Below are positions 12,504-25,000 of a stretch of 64,000 bases of DNA, piece by piece. The notes beneath the pieces were generated by a model. The model was not told the DNA's origin. It searched no databases and saw only the letters and a program-made list of their open reading frames with translations. The stretch is from Tethya wilhelma (taxonomy: Eukaryota > Porifera > Demospongiae > Tethyida > Tethyidae): NCBI GenBank assembly GCA_964030475.1, contig CAXIPT010000002.1:9503399-9567398 (forward strand), read 5' to 3'. Position 1 is the stretch's first letter. Every line of letters starts with the position of its first letter. The position numbers and the translations under genes are program-made.

Positions 12504-13362
12504 GTCCTTTTCACGTAAAGCTCTAAGGAATTCATTAGCGCTTAATTACATGTGACGTCACGGCTGGGGTACATTCATCCGCCATCTTGGGGTACTTTTG
12601 TATGGAAGTCAATGGGGAAATGTGCAAAATTGAGCGCTGCGTATTTCCGCGTGCATACCGTATATTCTAAATATGAGAGATGTAAAGAAAAGTTCAAAGC
12701 AAGCTCTTTCCAATGCAAAAAGAACCAGGACGGTCAGACATTCAGAAGCGAAGCTACAAGTGCAAGAATTTCCGTGGTTTGAGAACAAAAAGTAGGCTTT
12801 AAAAAGACTTTGTTAAGTTCTACAAGTGCTATTTAGCTCCAATACTGTTGTAAAAGTAGTGCTAGAGCATATACTAACTGTTCTGTTTGTTTCTAAAATA
12901 TTTGCATGACTATTTACTATGAGCGTTGCTAAAAAGAAGACAGACGGGCTCTAAGTGCTATTTCTGGACTGTAGAAAGAGGGATAAAGTGTGATTTTGCC
13001 TTGAATATATTCTGTTGCTTACTATACGTACCTTAGAGACTTTAGAATATTTTCTCTCTCAAGATATAAGCCAAAATAAGTACAAAACCAGTGGATATTC
13101 TTGCACTTGTAGCTTTGCTTCTGAGCGTCTGACCGTCCTGGTTCTTTTTGCATTGGAAAGAGCTTGCTTTGAACTTTTCTTTGCATCTCTCATATTTAGA
13201 ATATACGGTATACACGCGGAAATACGCAGCGCTCAATTTTGCATATTTCCCCATTGACTTCCATACAAAAGTACCCCAAGATGGCGGATGAATGTACCCC
13301 AGCCGTGACGTCACGCTTCATTAACGGGCCAGCGAAATTATTTTGCTTTACGTGAAAAGGAC
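12504..13362. mobile_element. foldback element with long inverted repeats
   Basis: The outer ends match as gtccttttcacgtaaagc (left) and its reverse complement (right), both flanked by TA. The arms at about 12545-12780 and 13090-13315 are near-perfect inverted copies, so the same 76-90 residue ORF appears on opposite strands at both ends. The centre is unrelated. TA flanks suggest a Tc1/mariner-type MITE. Confidence 0.7.
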
Positions 13363-15093
13363 TATTAGATCAGCAATCATAGGGTGGGAGTGGTAATGTG
13401 AGACTAAAGGCCAACATACACTGTTCAACATTTCATACAACATTTTGTTCAACATGTTGTATTCAACATGTTNTATTCTGAGTGAAAGACTTTTCACTGA
13501 TGGACTAGACTTTTTGGGAAAATTTCGAGGCAAACCTGTTTTGATTGGCTGAAATAGATAATCTAATACTGTACCACCCTTTTCATATGCAATTGTAACT
13601 GGAATTTTAGGTGGTATTACAAAATCAGGTACAATTTCTGTATTACAGTAATTGACAACAGAATGAACATTACAGCCCAGAATTTGAGGCCAAGGTTGTG
13701 GTTTGTTTACTCTTAGAACAGATCTAGATCCCTGATCTGAGATACCAGCAGCACCTCCATTATTGGTGGTGGCTCTATGCATAGAACAGGCCTTCATTAC
13801 TAGTGTTCGCTCTGGAACTGTCTCATCCAAGTCTGCACTTGTTGAGGTAACGTCAATGTCATCATCTTCTTTGGTGGCCTGGTGCTTATCATGTATTTCA
13901 TCAGGAATTAGTGTACTCTTATGATCACCAGTTAGATTTACTGGTCCAGAAATCACTGTGACATCTCTTGCATCCAGAGAAGAAGCTTGTTGACTAGAGT
14001 CTGCAATTACAGCTGCATGTTTAGGTTTGTCAGCTAAAGTTGGAGCCACTGTATGGGAATCGATATCGGAATCAAGTCTTTGCTGGGGCAGGCTAGCATG
14101 TGTCAAATTTAATTTTTCAGGAACTAATGTGACAGTTCTTTCATGGTTATCATAATCTTTCATGGTCATAAGCTCAGCAAATTGTTTGTGTATATCAGGG
14201 ATGCAAGAACTTGCGGCTAAACATTGTGAAAGATCTGCTGCCATTATTGCTTTTAAATATGGAGAGATAAAGTCAGCCTTGTATGTGTGTTTCAACTCCT
14301 GGCATTCCATTCTTACAGCATGTTCATGATCATATTTGGTCATCATGACTGGATTCAGTTTACTGCAAATAGTTATATCTGCTACAGCTAATTTCACATG
14401 ATCATAGTGTTGGGTAGTTATTTTGTCCAGCAGGTAGCTTTCTACCTCATCATGATAATCACATGATTTCACCTCCAACAGTCCTTTATACTCTTGAAAT
14501 ATTGCAGCAAAGTAATCCATTGAGGATTTTGAGCTTAATGCATCAGAAAAGCTTACTAGTTCATTCACAATTAGATCAGCAAAACTGCTGTCAAACTCTA
14601 AATCAGTCTCAAATTTTAACTCACTGATTGTAAAGCCAACAATTTCTTTCTGATTCAATACAAACGATGTGCTCCTTGATTTCAGATCATTATGGGCATG
14701 GATGATATCAGGTGTGATATTGTGATTTGGCAATACATTGGCAATTTCATCTACCAAATTGCCGATCAACGTCTTCAACTCTTCACTTCCTTTTTCTCGT
14801 TTTCTAACATAAGTTCTTAAGAGTAGGACTAGAGCAATAAGTTCAAAGGAAGTTGCTTCAAGCTGATCAGATTTTGATATGACATCATTGCTAAAAATAT
14901 CTCTTAGCTTCGAATAATTCTTGTCATCGGCATGGTCTGTAACCCCTTTAAGAAAGACCCTTAAGGGGCTTTGTAAAGATTTATGAATGATGTTCGGTAT
15001 AGTAAGATTGGAAATACTGATCTCATCACCAGGTGACGACGATGATGTAGGCATCTTTGTAGTACCTATAGTAGGATCATTTAACATCCACAA
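13348..15093 (-). CDS. unrecognised 581-residue ORF, end altered by transposon
   Basis: The long minus-strand frame starts with MWMLNDPTIG (an alternative start MPTSSSSPGD lies 13 codons later). It is acidic and hydrophilic with alpha-helical character in its first half and low complexity near residues 320-430. I see no signal peptide, membrane segment or known domain. The last residues (LIVLFT) and the TAA lie in the terminus of the foldback element at 12504-13362, so the native end was probably different. An N at 13473 makes one residue unreadable, and the nearby repeated caacatgttgta motif suggests further repeat sequence. Expression is unproven. Confidence 0.5.
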   Translation of the reverse strand: MWMLNDPTIGTTKMPTSSSSPGDEISISNLTIPNIIHKSLQSPLRVFLKGVTDHADDKNYSKLRDIFSNDVISKSDQLEATSFELIALVLLLRTYVRKREKGSEELKTLIGNLVDEIANVLPNHNITPDIIHAHNDLKSRSTSFVLNQKEIVGFTISELKFETDLEFDSSFADLIVNELVSFSDALSSKSSMDYFAAIFQEYKGLLEVKSCDYHDEVESYLLDKITTQHYDHVKLAVADITICSKLNPVMMTKYDHEHAVRMECQELKHTYKADFISPYLKAIMAADLSQCLAASSCIPDIHKQFAELMTMKDYDNHERTVTLVPEKLNLTHASLPQQRLDSDIDSHTVAPTLADKPKHAAVIADSSQQASSLDARDVTVISGPVNLTGDHKSTLIPDEIHDKHQATKEDDDIDVTSTSADLDETVPERTLVMKACSMHRATTNNGGAAGISDQGSRSVLRVNKPQPWPQILGCNVHSVVNYCNTEIVPDFVIPPKIPVTIAYEKGGTVLDYLFQPIKTGLPRNFPKKSSPSVKSLSLRIXHVEYNMLNKMLYEMLNSVCWPLVSHYHSHPMIADLIVLFT

Positions 15094-15127
15094 ATTAATA
15101 CACCGTATATAACTATATCACGTTTTG

Positions 15128-15950
15128 TGTGTTTTAGTTTGAGGTCGCATCACTTCCGGTGACCCTCCATAACACATGGACACACAGACGAACACATATA
15201 CACACCGACACATAAAGCTGTTTTTTTCTCTGGACTGTGGAAAATACAAGCTAAGAAAAGAGTGTCTAGAAAGCTAGCTTATACAGAGGATAAAACAACA
15301 AGCAATACAAGTGTGGCTAACTGTTTTTGAGATTGCTGACAAGGCTCAGTTACCAGTGGCATCCGTCAGTATCCGACAAGAAGCACGTTATGGTAGCCAA
15401 TCTTTCAAGAAACGTAATGAGATTAGAACACTCACTACTAGGAGTCTGCTTCTCTGTCGCTGTACACAAAACACAGCTAGCCACATAACGAGTTTCTTTA
15501 CCCAAGGGGTGGCAACTGCCAATCACTTAGTACTTGCACCCACGACTGCGGTCAAGATGACAGTCATGCAATGGTCAAAATGAGATTTTAGTGGAAGTCA
15601 ACGGTCAAAATGAAATTTCAGAACGGTCAAAATTGGTAATAGTCGTCCGCACCAATGACGTATTAGCGCTATAACAATGATCATCAATCTATGAGTCAAG
15701 CGCAAAATTCACCGTTCGATCACGGCAATGGTCAAGGTCAAATTTTAGCGGCAGTCAATGATCAAAATAGAAATTTTAGATGGTCAAGATCTTGACCGCA
15801 GTCATGGGTGCAAGTACTAAGTGATAGACAGTTGCCACCCCTCAGTTACCAGCTGATTGCAAAAATGGCGGAAGTTGGAAAAGGGTCACCAGTGATGTCA
15901 TGTAGTAAGTAATTAACTAGCGCTGAGCTGGCTTGGCTAAAAGACTAACA
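15128..15950. mobile_element. interspersed repeat, copy 1, carrying a nested MITE
   Basis: The outer left part (cacttccggtgaccctcc, 15150-15170) is also present at 39210-39230 in the same orientation. The interior 15230-15490 and the right part 15838-15950 match the reverse complement of 38817-39190. An element whose termini are inverted repeats explains this. A second MITE interrupts it at about 15513-15836. Confidence 0.6.
15513..15836. mobile_element. nested MITE, TTACC target duplication
   Basis: Inverted termini aggggtggcaactg and cagttgccacccct extend inward for about 50 bp (acttagtacttgcaccc and complement). TTACC stands on both sides, and the uninterrupted sequence at 38880-38900 shows the empty-site context. 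Confidence 0.65.
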
Positions 15951-15993
15951 TGCAATGCCTGCATGCATGCTTTCCTTTCATTAAATTGCAATA

Positions 15994-16228
15994 CCGTATG
16001 GCGGGAAATTTTCGCAGGGTTCAAATTTTCACGATTTTCGCGGTGGCGACCTGACTGCGAAAAAAAGAACCGCGAAATTTTGAACACATGACTCGAATAG
16101 CGCTTGCGCACGTACGTCATTGCTGAACGTAGAATCCACAAAAATTTGAACCACGAAAAAATGAACTAACATTCCTACAATCATGCTTTATCGCAAAAAT
16201 TTGGACCTGTGAAAATTTCCCGCTACGG
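15994..16228. mobile_element. MITE with ccgta-gcgggaaatttt termini
   Basis: Left end ccgtatggcgggaaatttt, right end aaaatttcccgctacgg, TA flanks on both sides. The interior is also palindromic. Related but more decayed copies lie at about 17161-17376 and near 18060. Confidence 0.7.
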
Positions 16229-16229
16229 T

Positions 16230-18420
16230 ATTATCATAGTATAGATGCTGGTGTACAGATCTAGCTGTAAACATCAGTATACTTCATACACTAGCAAGGA
16301 ATGTGGCGAGATTATCCGATATAATTATATATAATTATTCACGGAAATGACATTCATAAAGAATTGAATAAAATTTGGAAGCAAGCCTTGTCTACAGGGC
16401 CATCTTAGGTAAAGGTCGTCATTTCTAAACGCATAGCTAGGACTGGGCAGTGTAGTATATATAAAGTAATAAAACAAGGCAATTAACACTCTAGAAGTCT
16501 GTCATTCAGTGGACTGGCCATCCACATGCATATAGCTACACACCAGGTAGCTATAGCTGCCAAAAATTCAGGCCTATAGGCCCCTTCCAATGTAATTGTG
16601 GGTCACCGGTGGATCCGGAGAAGGGAGTGGCATATGTACATGCATTCGGTATACACTATACTGGCTCTGGCCAGTTCAGTATAATACGTTACTATCCACA
16701 TTAAACAGCAAAGGATATCGGCTGGCTATTCAATTTAAGTTCATGTCTAACCGCTTTGGCCATGCAGACCAGGTGAGCTGATTTCACTAAAGTTAGCCTG
16801 AATGATCACTATTGTTAAACCATGAAATATCATCAGGTGCACACTGCATGTATCAGAATCAGATTTGTTTACTGTCACTGTCATAGTGATATAATATTTC
16901 TTGGTGTATCCACTTTAATCATTAGCATTAAATTTTACGGAAGAAATTTCAATCAAAATACTTCTATCCTTTACTGTCATAACTCATGAATGTATTATGT
17001 GAGCATAAACTAAGTTCGACTCTATTTTATGCAAATTGTTATGCAATACAGTTGCGTTTCCTAATTAATATGTGGCAGTTCAGTGGCAGTTACTTAGCTC
17101 CCATTCCCACTCATGCAGGACCTTTTCCCCTCTTTTCATCAAAGTTTCCTATAATTATACTACCGTACAGCAGGAAATTTTCGTATAGTTCAAAGTTTAT
17201 CGGTAAAAGAATGGCAGAAATTGTTTTATAGTATTAAATTTCATATAAGGAGCACACGCTAGTATTGCACATAATATGGAAGTTAAATATAAATTTTCAC
17301 AGTTTTAATTTCGTATTTTCAAACGGCATACGAAAAATACAAAAATCTGTACCGTACGAAAATGTCCTGCTTTGCTAGCCTCACTGCTATAAGGTAGTCA
17401 AGTTTCACCGTCACTACTACTGAGTGTGTACATGTTCCCATTTTTTGTCCCCCTCATGTGCCTCTTCTTGGCATATTCAGTTATTATACATTCGCACACA
17501 TGAATCATGATGGTTATTTTCTTTGATGGTGAGTACAGTAACTTTGTGGATGCTGCTTGATTAGCTAGACTGTCCCAGACACTATATATACCCTGTCGCT
17601 CCAAATTTTAGTGGCACAAAAAGTTCGTGAAAAGTCTGCCTTTCCTATTTTGAAGTAATTTTCATGAATCACTATATCTGAAATCATAATTATCGCCAAT
17701 AAAATTAATATACGTTTTTGTAAGTTTTCACAGAGAAACCGAATTTTCGAGATATATGGTCAGATCACGAAATGCCATGAAAATATTGTGCTACGAAAAT
17801 TTGGAACCATATAGAGTTTAATGTTTGGGTACTGTAATTCATAATCTTTAATTTCATATTAAAGCAAAATGGTGCTCAGAAGGCTAAAATTTCATTTATA
17901 TCATAATATTATGCCACATTCATTTTCCACAATTTGTTGAACAATATGCTAGATCTCAATGTATCACCAGCATGCATCTGAAGCAAGTATTATGTTGATC
18001 AGACTGCCCAGAGCCCCTTACACCCACTTTCATTAATAAAGTAAGGACTTACACACGGCAGGTATGGCGGGAAATTTTGGGGATTCAGTTAACGTTGGCG
18101 GTAAACACCCGCCAAAGAGAAGCTTGATCCGGCTTGCCGGCTTGAGACTGCTCAGTGAGACTGACAATTTGTGGAGTGTGGAGCTATACAGTAGACTTGT
18201 TCGGTGAAGCGGTGAAGCAAACGAACTTGGCTTGGTTATTTTCTGAATTTCAACTTTACAAATTCAATTAGTGGGTAAATAAACAACTTCCAGTATCTGT
18301 GAGTGTCACATGATAAAGAATATTCATGTTCTAGCGATCCAGGGTCAGATCAAAGACTGAACTCAAGTTGAGAAAGAAAGTTAACGACCCCTCTGAGACT
18401 GTTGCTGCAGGCTGAACGTA
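16230..18420. other. intergenic, decayed MITE copies only
   Basis: No gene is recognised. A diverged MITE of the 15994-16228 family spans about 17161-17376 (taccgtacagcaggaaattt to its partial complement), and a one-sided fragment lies at 18063-18090. The last few hundred bases would contain the promoter of the gene at 18423. Confidence 0.4.
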
Positions 18421-18422
18421 AC

Positions 18423-19782
18423 ATGTTTAGATCTACCGTAGCAATGCCAATGGTGGCATCTTCATATGGGTAAGTAGAGTGGTGTCAAACTGCATGTTTT
18501 GTGATAAAAAAATTAGATAAAAAAATGATTATTAAATTTTGCCTCATATATAATTCTAGATCTAATCCTATGATGTTAGCATCTCGTGGTCTTTTTTGCT
18601 TAATTATTACAGAAGTAACAAGAGGCCATTAATAAAGGCATCATCGACCGTAACGCACAGTGGGGCTGAAGATATCAACACTTTGTACAAAATCCTAAAT
18701 TTTGTACGAAGAAATCGTCGCACAATGAGTGCAAATGTGGATTTTGTCGACGTCTCTACATCCACACATCCTTCAAGTGACCATCCATGTGGATGCGTCT
18801 TACTAGCCCTAGGCCTGTTTTTGCTCTTTTCTTTTGGCATCATATGCATAGGCCTGTACCTGGAGATACCTTTCCATGTCACGGTTGGTCCTTTTTCTCT
18901 GCAAAGTCGCTGCGATCGCCAGTTTCTTGTTTCGAGTGTTTCTGGTCCACCTAACACTCAACTGAAGGGCAAGCAACTGTTAAAGTTCAATCTTGAATCC
19001 AATGCTACCATCAGTGATGTTGAGCTTTTTCAGTACATTGTCAGTGTATACTCTCCATTGAACAGCAACCACACTGGTGATCTACGCACTATGTTCATCC
19101 TTATAGTGTGTTCCATTGTTATTCTACTAACAACATTTGGGTGTCTTGTAATGCGACAATATCTAGACGAACTGCCGTACAGTGGAACAATATACATCGA
19201 TGAAGGCGAGAGTGACTTATCTTCCTGGTACGAAATGTATTTTGAATCACAGGTCGAACTCCCTCTCTCCAAACCTCTTCTGCTCGGAGGCCAAGCAAAG
19301 CTGTGTGTTGAAGGCAGCCCAAAACAAGTTGATCCCACGAAAATGGAAGATACAATACCAACTCTCGATGAGGGTACTTCTCAACACTTGGACACGGAAC
19401 TACTAGAGTACAAACACTCCGACCGTCAAGGCCCTGATTGTCCCGATTACCCCGATTGCCCCGATTGTCCCGGTTGCTCCGATTGCCCAGCCTCTCAGGA
19501 CACCGAAACGAAAGCAAACGAGAATGAAAGCGAAGATTCTGGCATGGTAGCACCTCAGAGCTCTGACCAAGATATTCTAGGTTCCCCGTCAGTAGCTAAG
19601 AAAGCTGTCACTTACCGGGAGAAAAGAAGCAGGCTTGTGAAACCTACTACTGCAACAAATGCAAGTAAGTTTTCTTACAAGATGTCATTGTGTGATTACA
19701 GTAACTCCACGTGCCACCACACACTCACATAAATACACCCACACATATGCATAGTACACAAAATATAATATGTACACATACA

Positions 19783-19816
<34 letters not shown>

Positions 19817-20640
19817 CTGAATTCACGTATTCATACTTCACATACATAAAAGGGAAATTCCCCCAAACCCAGAAAACTACTACTGATTCTCGCAAATGGG
19901 ACGACATTCCTTGCCAACCATCTCCCAGCCAAAGCGACCCCTACAGCTACCACAAGACTCCACCTCCAGCTGACCAGAAAAAGCGAAAGAAATCGAAACG
20001 ACACCCCCCTTCCACCGATGACGATTTGGTGTCTCTTTGTCGAGGGGGCGGAGTATCTCGTGAACGTGCTGACAAAAGAAACCAGACTCCCCCTAGGATA
20101 GACAGTGGGTATCATGGTTCGGCACAGTTGAGTAGAGTGGCAGAAGAGGAGACTACACGCCTTACTGAAGGAGAGCTGGTTTTGATCAAGAAGGATACTC
20201 GTAAGTCGAAGTGGCCACCTCCCAGTGCATTGCAAGATCCCCACATTGTGTTTGCAAGTGATTCGGCAGCTTCGATTGGTGACGAAATGGTTCTATGTCT
20301 TACGAATTCACCCAAGCTGGTTGTACGACCTGAGCAGACATTGATGTCGACCGATTCGAGTACTAGCTTCGAATCCGGTCTTCCTGTTCCAACAAGCAAT
20401 GGAGACCCCTCAGGCTCTGAGAGAAAAGATCCTCCAATTGAAGAGAAGCTTAAAGATGCTCCTTTGTACCAAGAGTTGGCCTTGTGCTATGAAGGAGTTC
20501 AGAAGTATCCATCCCCTGGGCCCCAGAAGAGTGAGTCGAGTTTTCTCGAGGAAAGTGTGTCAGCAAAAGAGGCTCCACGCTGCCCTTCTGAAATAAGCGA
20601 TGTAAAGCCATTTTTTTGGGAAGCAGGTTATAATTATTGA
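18423..20640 (+). CDS. two-span membrane protein with long Ser/Pro-rich tail
   Basis: My model uses exons 18423-18469, 18613-19664 and 19853-20640. All junctions are GT-AG with agreeing phases, giving 628 residues. The first exon supplies the start MFRSTVAMPM. Hydrophobic spans lie at about 76-99 (ALGLFLLFSFGIICIGLYL) and 176-196 (FILIVCSIVILLTTFGC). The loop between them has two N-glycosylation sequons (NAT, NHT), so it is probably extracellular or luminal. The roughly 430-residue tail is rich in Ser, Pro and Lys, has a short CPDCP repeat, and a DSGYHGS motif resembling a relaxed phosphodegron. Intron 2 carries a CA microsatellite. I do not recognise the family; a receptor-like or adaptor role would be a guess. 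Confidence 0.6.
19785..19814. repeat. CA microsatellite
   Basis: An uninterrupted (CA)n tract inside the second intron of the gene at 18423-20640. Confidence 0.9.
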
Positions 20641-21335
20641 CAGTATCTTAATCTGTACAAACAGTGTATACATGCATGGGACTATAATATAAAGTTAATA
20701 GTAGAGAACAGTTGGGTTATAATGTGAATTGTTATACTATTAATTTTCAGCCGGTATATTATTTTATTGGTAAGTAACTGTTGTTTACAAGCTTAGGTGT
20801 CAAAATAGCAGGCTATTTTAAGTTTTTTTTTTTCCAGTTTTGCATATTGGTAGTTTTCAAATTGCTGTACATGTACATAAATTTTTTTGTACCTTTAATC
20901 CCCCTCGCAAAATTGATTTTCAACTATTATACATATTGTGTGACTATATACAATTGGAAAGTCGCTATAATTAAATCACAACATGTATATACACCCACAT
21001 GCCCACCCACACACTACTGATAAGTCAGACAATTACACATACAACGAAGATTCTATAATGTACTTGCCGACATAACAGAAATCACAATGATTATAAATAC
21101 AATAATGTGCGTATAACATCATTACATTCCTAAAATCAATAGTCAAAGCTCCATGACAGTTTTAATCACAGGTGAGTTAGAGGGGGCATTAGTGAAAATT
21201 GTCCCAACAAAAGTAAAAGACCCCCAGATGTGGTGCTGGATACATTTACAACAGCCCAGATCAGTAATGTCAAATCCAAGGTATCTGTATCTCTCATCAG
21301 TTTCAAACAGGGTGGCATTGGAATAGGGACTGTAG

Positions 21336-21409
<74 letters not shown>

Positions 21410-21600
21410 ATGTACATGTGTGATATGTGCTCACACACACACATCATCGGGTTTTTCTAACAGCAGGAAATAATATTATCCTTGTTTGTACAAACTTAAC
21501 CAAGAATGTATGTTTGCGTGTACATGACAACAATACAAACTGCTAAAGGTGTTGGCTGATTTCACTAGATAATTTTAGTGGCTATATACACATTATCATA
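20641..21600. other. intergenic with GT microsatellite
   Basis: No gene is seen. A long (GT)n tract lies at 21341-21408, followed by a short CA tract. Confidence 0.5.
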
Positions 21601-21605
21601 ACTAC

Positions 21606-21937
21606 CGCTCTTCCAGAAGCCGGATCGATGAAGTCAGCCCAGTAACCTGCTCCAGTTATCCTTGAGCATATCTCCTTAGCACTGTCAATGAACTGAAAAG
21701 AAAAGAAAAGAAAACAAAACAACATTCACTTAAGAATTTGCTGACAGAGCTCTTAGATAAAATATGGGAGCATGTGATTTCATTCAAAATCTCACGGTTA
21801 CACTATAATAGCCCAAGTGTGTAAACAAGTTGGGAATACCTACATGTTCCAGCAGTAGCTCTCTCTCAGCCTCTACCTCAGAGGACCAACTGGTCATATC
21901 ATTCTTGGTCTTCTCACTGAGAGTGATAACTGTCAAT
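21606..21937 (-). pseudogene. MMADHC: orphan MMADHC exons
   Basis: Exon 21606-21692 reads [20 protein letters not shown] then FIDPASGRA, a conserved core of the cobalamin trafficking protein MMADHC (cblD). It is preceded on this strand by 21844-21937, which encodes [20 protein letters not shown] and is nearly identical to the end of the exons at 60608-60951 and 63329-63612. The exon is cut off exactly at the N at 21938, and no further MMADHC sequence follows. It is either a truncated duplicate or an assembly join, because the main locus lies 38 kb away on the other strand. Confidence 0.7.
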
Positions 21938-21951
21938 NGACACGCACTTAC

Positions 21952-21987
21952 GTAGGTGTTCACAGACTGATAGCCAAGTTCAACAAC
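21952..21987 (-). other. possible 12-codon exon of an unknown gene
   Basis: A strong acceptor (ttgtttcag) and donor (gtaagt) bound a 36-nt open segment, VVELGYQSVNTY. It directly abuts the N at 21938. I cannot assign it to MMADHC or any neighbour. Confidence 0.25.
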
Positions 21988-22031
21988 CTGAAACAAGAAG
22001 CCATTTTCCCACATGCTGTACTCATCAAAAG

Positions 22032-25000
22032 TTGCCACCGCCAAACGAATGCAACAATGGCTCTTTCAAAACATTCAGACTGATCTTTTTTGTATTGCTA
22101 ACCTTGGCATCTTTTTTCCCCACGTCACACTGTCCACATACTGGGATACGGAGTGAGAAGTGGAACATTACTTCAAGCTCTTTACCAGGTATTCTCCCAA
22201 AGAATCTAGTGCTAAACGAGACCATATCTTCAGCATATGGCACACAACTGAATGACAAAGTGTCTAATGCACACACAAGAAACCAGACTGACCACACTAC
22301 AGTAGCAGTAGTACACTCACTGTTTCAAAACGGTACACAGTTTAGTTGTGAGGTAGCTGACCTCGGAATGTGTTGCAATAACAGCACTCAGCCCATGGCC
22401 ATTCCAGCTGCCCTGGATCAAAAAAGCCAAGTAAACCTCTTCCAACTGATTCTTTGCTTGGTTAAAATTTTGCCATCAATATTTCTACTTGCACGTATAG
22501 TGTGTACAATATACAGAAACTGGAGATACATTCTTTCGGAAATCCAGTACAATGTCTATAACTATTGCATACGTTCCAAGATGTTTAGGATTGCAATTCA
22601 AAGTAAAGTGCGAAGCTTGATTGACCGTGCTGTCATTTCACTCCGAAATACACCCGGGGCTGCCTCTCCTATCAATGGTCACTCTCTCGATCCCATTCGT
22701 GATGAAGAAATGAGATCAAGTGAATACGAGGTCCATGAAACCTTTACTCCTACAACTGATGAGGGAACTGCCTCTCCAAATGATCCACCTTCCGAACAAG
22801 ACTATGGATCAAGTCCAATGGCTAGTCACCTTGCTGACCTAAAAGGAGAACCCGATCAAAAAGCTCCTGAAAAGCTACCATCTCAGAAATCTACTCAGAT
22901 CGTTTCCTTTGCTGGAAATAGACCTCCTGAGAGAAGAGCAAATTCTAAACATGGTGGTGAAGGCTTAGTTCTTTATGGTCACACTAAAGCTGACACAATG
23001 CCCGTATTGAGTCAACGTATCCTCTATATCCTCCGAGAATGCACTAAGGCAGTACCCCATATATCTACAACACTGTCACAGTTGAATTGCTCAAGTTTTA
23101 ATTTCAATGTCACAAGGTGCCCACATTCACCCAACCGTTCTCTGTGTATCGCTTTTAGTGGAACCACTTCAGACAGGTCTCTGCATATCCAGGGTGAACT
23201 TGCAGTTGTTGTTTTCAAATGCATTACGACGATCTATCAGAGGTACACTGTTGTTTCGACCAACAACAGAGCTAGTGCTGCTGTTTTCAACTGTTTTACA
23301 ATGGTCTATCAGAGGTGCGTTGCTTCAATCAATAGCAGAGCTGCTAGCTCTGCCCACCACGCTAATTTATCTTTCACTATCATGGAGAATGATTACATTG
23401 CCAGAGTAATTATTCTATTTCAAATGCACTGCAAGAGTCTGCTCAATGGATCATCTGAAGTACAAGACACTCAGCTAGCTAGACGTTTCTCTTTTGACAT
23501 GCCACAGTGCACGTTGGAATTCATTGTGCTGATGATGGTATTCTCACATGGTGGACAACAGACAAGCCAATTCTTTGAATGTGTGCCCAATGTAATGACA
23601 TGTGACTCGACTAACAGCAGTCGGTTAGCACTACCAACTCCCTCTCTCAGTAATCAGAACAAAGTTTCAGTACCCATAGACAGAAACCTGCAGTTGGCTG
23701 AAATACTACTCATGACACAGAATACATCATCTGGACGTATCACAACTTCTTTGAGAAGTCTGACTCAACTGTTTATGCACATATCAGGCATACGTGTTGA
23801 TCCTGATCGAATGAACACTCCATTCTCCTTTATGAACCCCATTGTTGGAAATCTGCAATCATTTGTTGATGCACAGAGTGTGTCACCAGCCACCCGCATG
23901 GCTCAAACTTTCAACAACCTCGGTACATGTCCTGGTCCTGCTTTACTTTCCCAACAGCAAAGTAGGATTCAGTTTCAAGTTGATTGCTACTGTGGCATAT
24001 ACCTGGAATCCAAAGTCAGTTCTAACTTGTCACAGTGTGCTTATGACATGCAAGTATTCCTACAAATGGAAGCATGTACCGGTATAAACCAGAGGAAGAG
24101 CTTGCTCCTGCCACGACCCCATCAGCCTGGTTCACTTGACATAACCACACTCCAAACCACTGAATGCAAGCCAAACACACTACAAACTAGCAGTGTGAGC
24201 TCTGTAATGCCACAGACAAATCCTTTAAAGCTGGATCTGGGTGACTCAACCCCATCTCCTACTATTGAACATTCTCCCCAACTTGACCTAAATGTCAAAC
24301 TTGGATCTAGTCCTGAACTAAGACGGCAAACTTCAACTGACAGTGGCTATGATTCTATAACCTCCTCTCAACCAGTATCGCCTCCATGTGTAGCATATGG
24401 TTCACCCACAATAGCCAACACGCCTAAATTTTCTCGAGACTTAAGAAACGATTTATCCCTCAACACAAGCAAGCTTTTTCTTCCAGAAGAAAGCCAAGCA
24501 ACTCAAGCTTCTGAACGACAGATAATCCAACAGATCGATCTTCCTCATTCTACCACTGTTAGACAAGATTTTGTGATAAATGGAACACTCAAACTCTTCC
24601 AACTCGATGCAGGACAAAACATCACTCATAAAAACGGAGGAGAAAAGCTACCAAAACCACAATACAAGTCTATACCCACCCAAAGCCCACTTTCTGAAAG
24701 TGACGATACTGCCTCCCCTGCCGAACCTCCACCAGATTCAACTGTCCCTCGTCAACCTGCTCAACGAGAACTTGAAGAAAGTGACGATACTGCCTCCCCT
24801 GGTGAACCTCCGCCAGATTTAACTGTCCCTCGTCAACCTACTCAACGAGAACTTGAAGGAAGTGATGATACTGCCTCCCCTGGTGAACCTCCGCCAGATT
24901 CGACTGTCCCTCGTCAACCTGCTCAACGAGAACTTGAAGAAAGTGACAATACTGCCTCCCCTGGTGAACCTCCGCCAGATTCGACTGTCCCTCGTCAACC

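Noticed and set aside
12552..13314. Pair of 76-90 residue ORFs on opposite strands as duplicated genes
   Set aside because: They are the two arms of one foldback transposon; the coding look is incidental.
19831..20399. Several long minus-strand ORFs opposite the third exon of the 18.4-kb gene
   Set aside because: They are antisense shadows of an open, composition-biased exon; none has protein-like features and the plus-strand frame has proper splice junctions.
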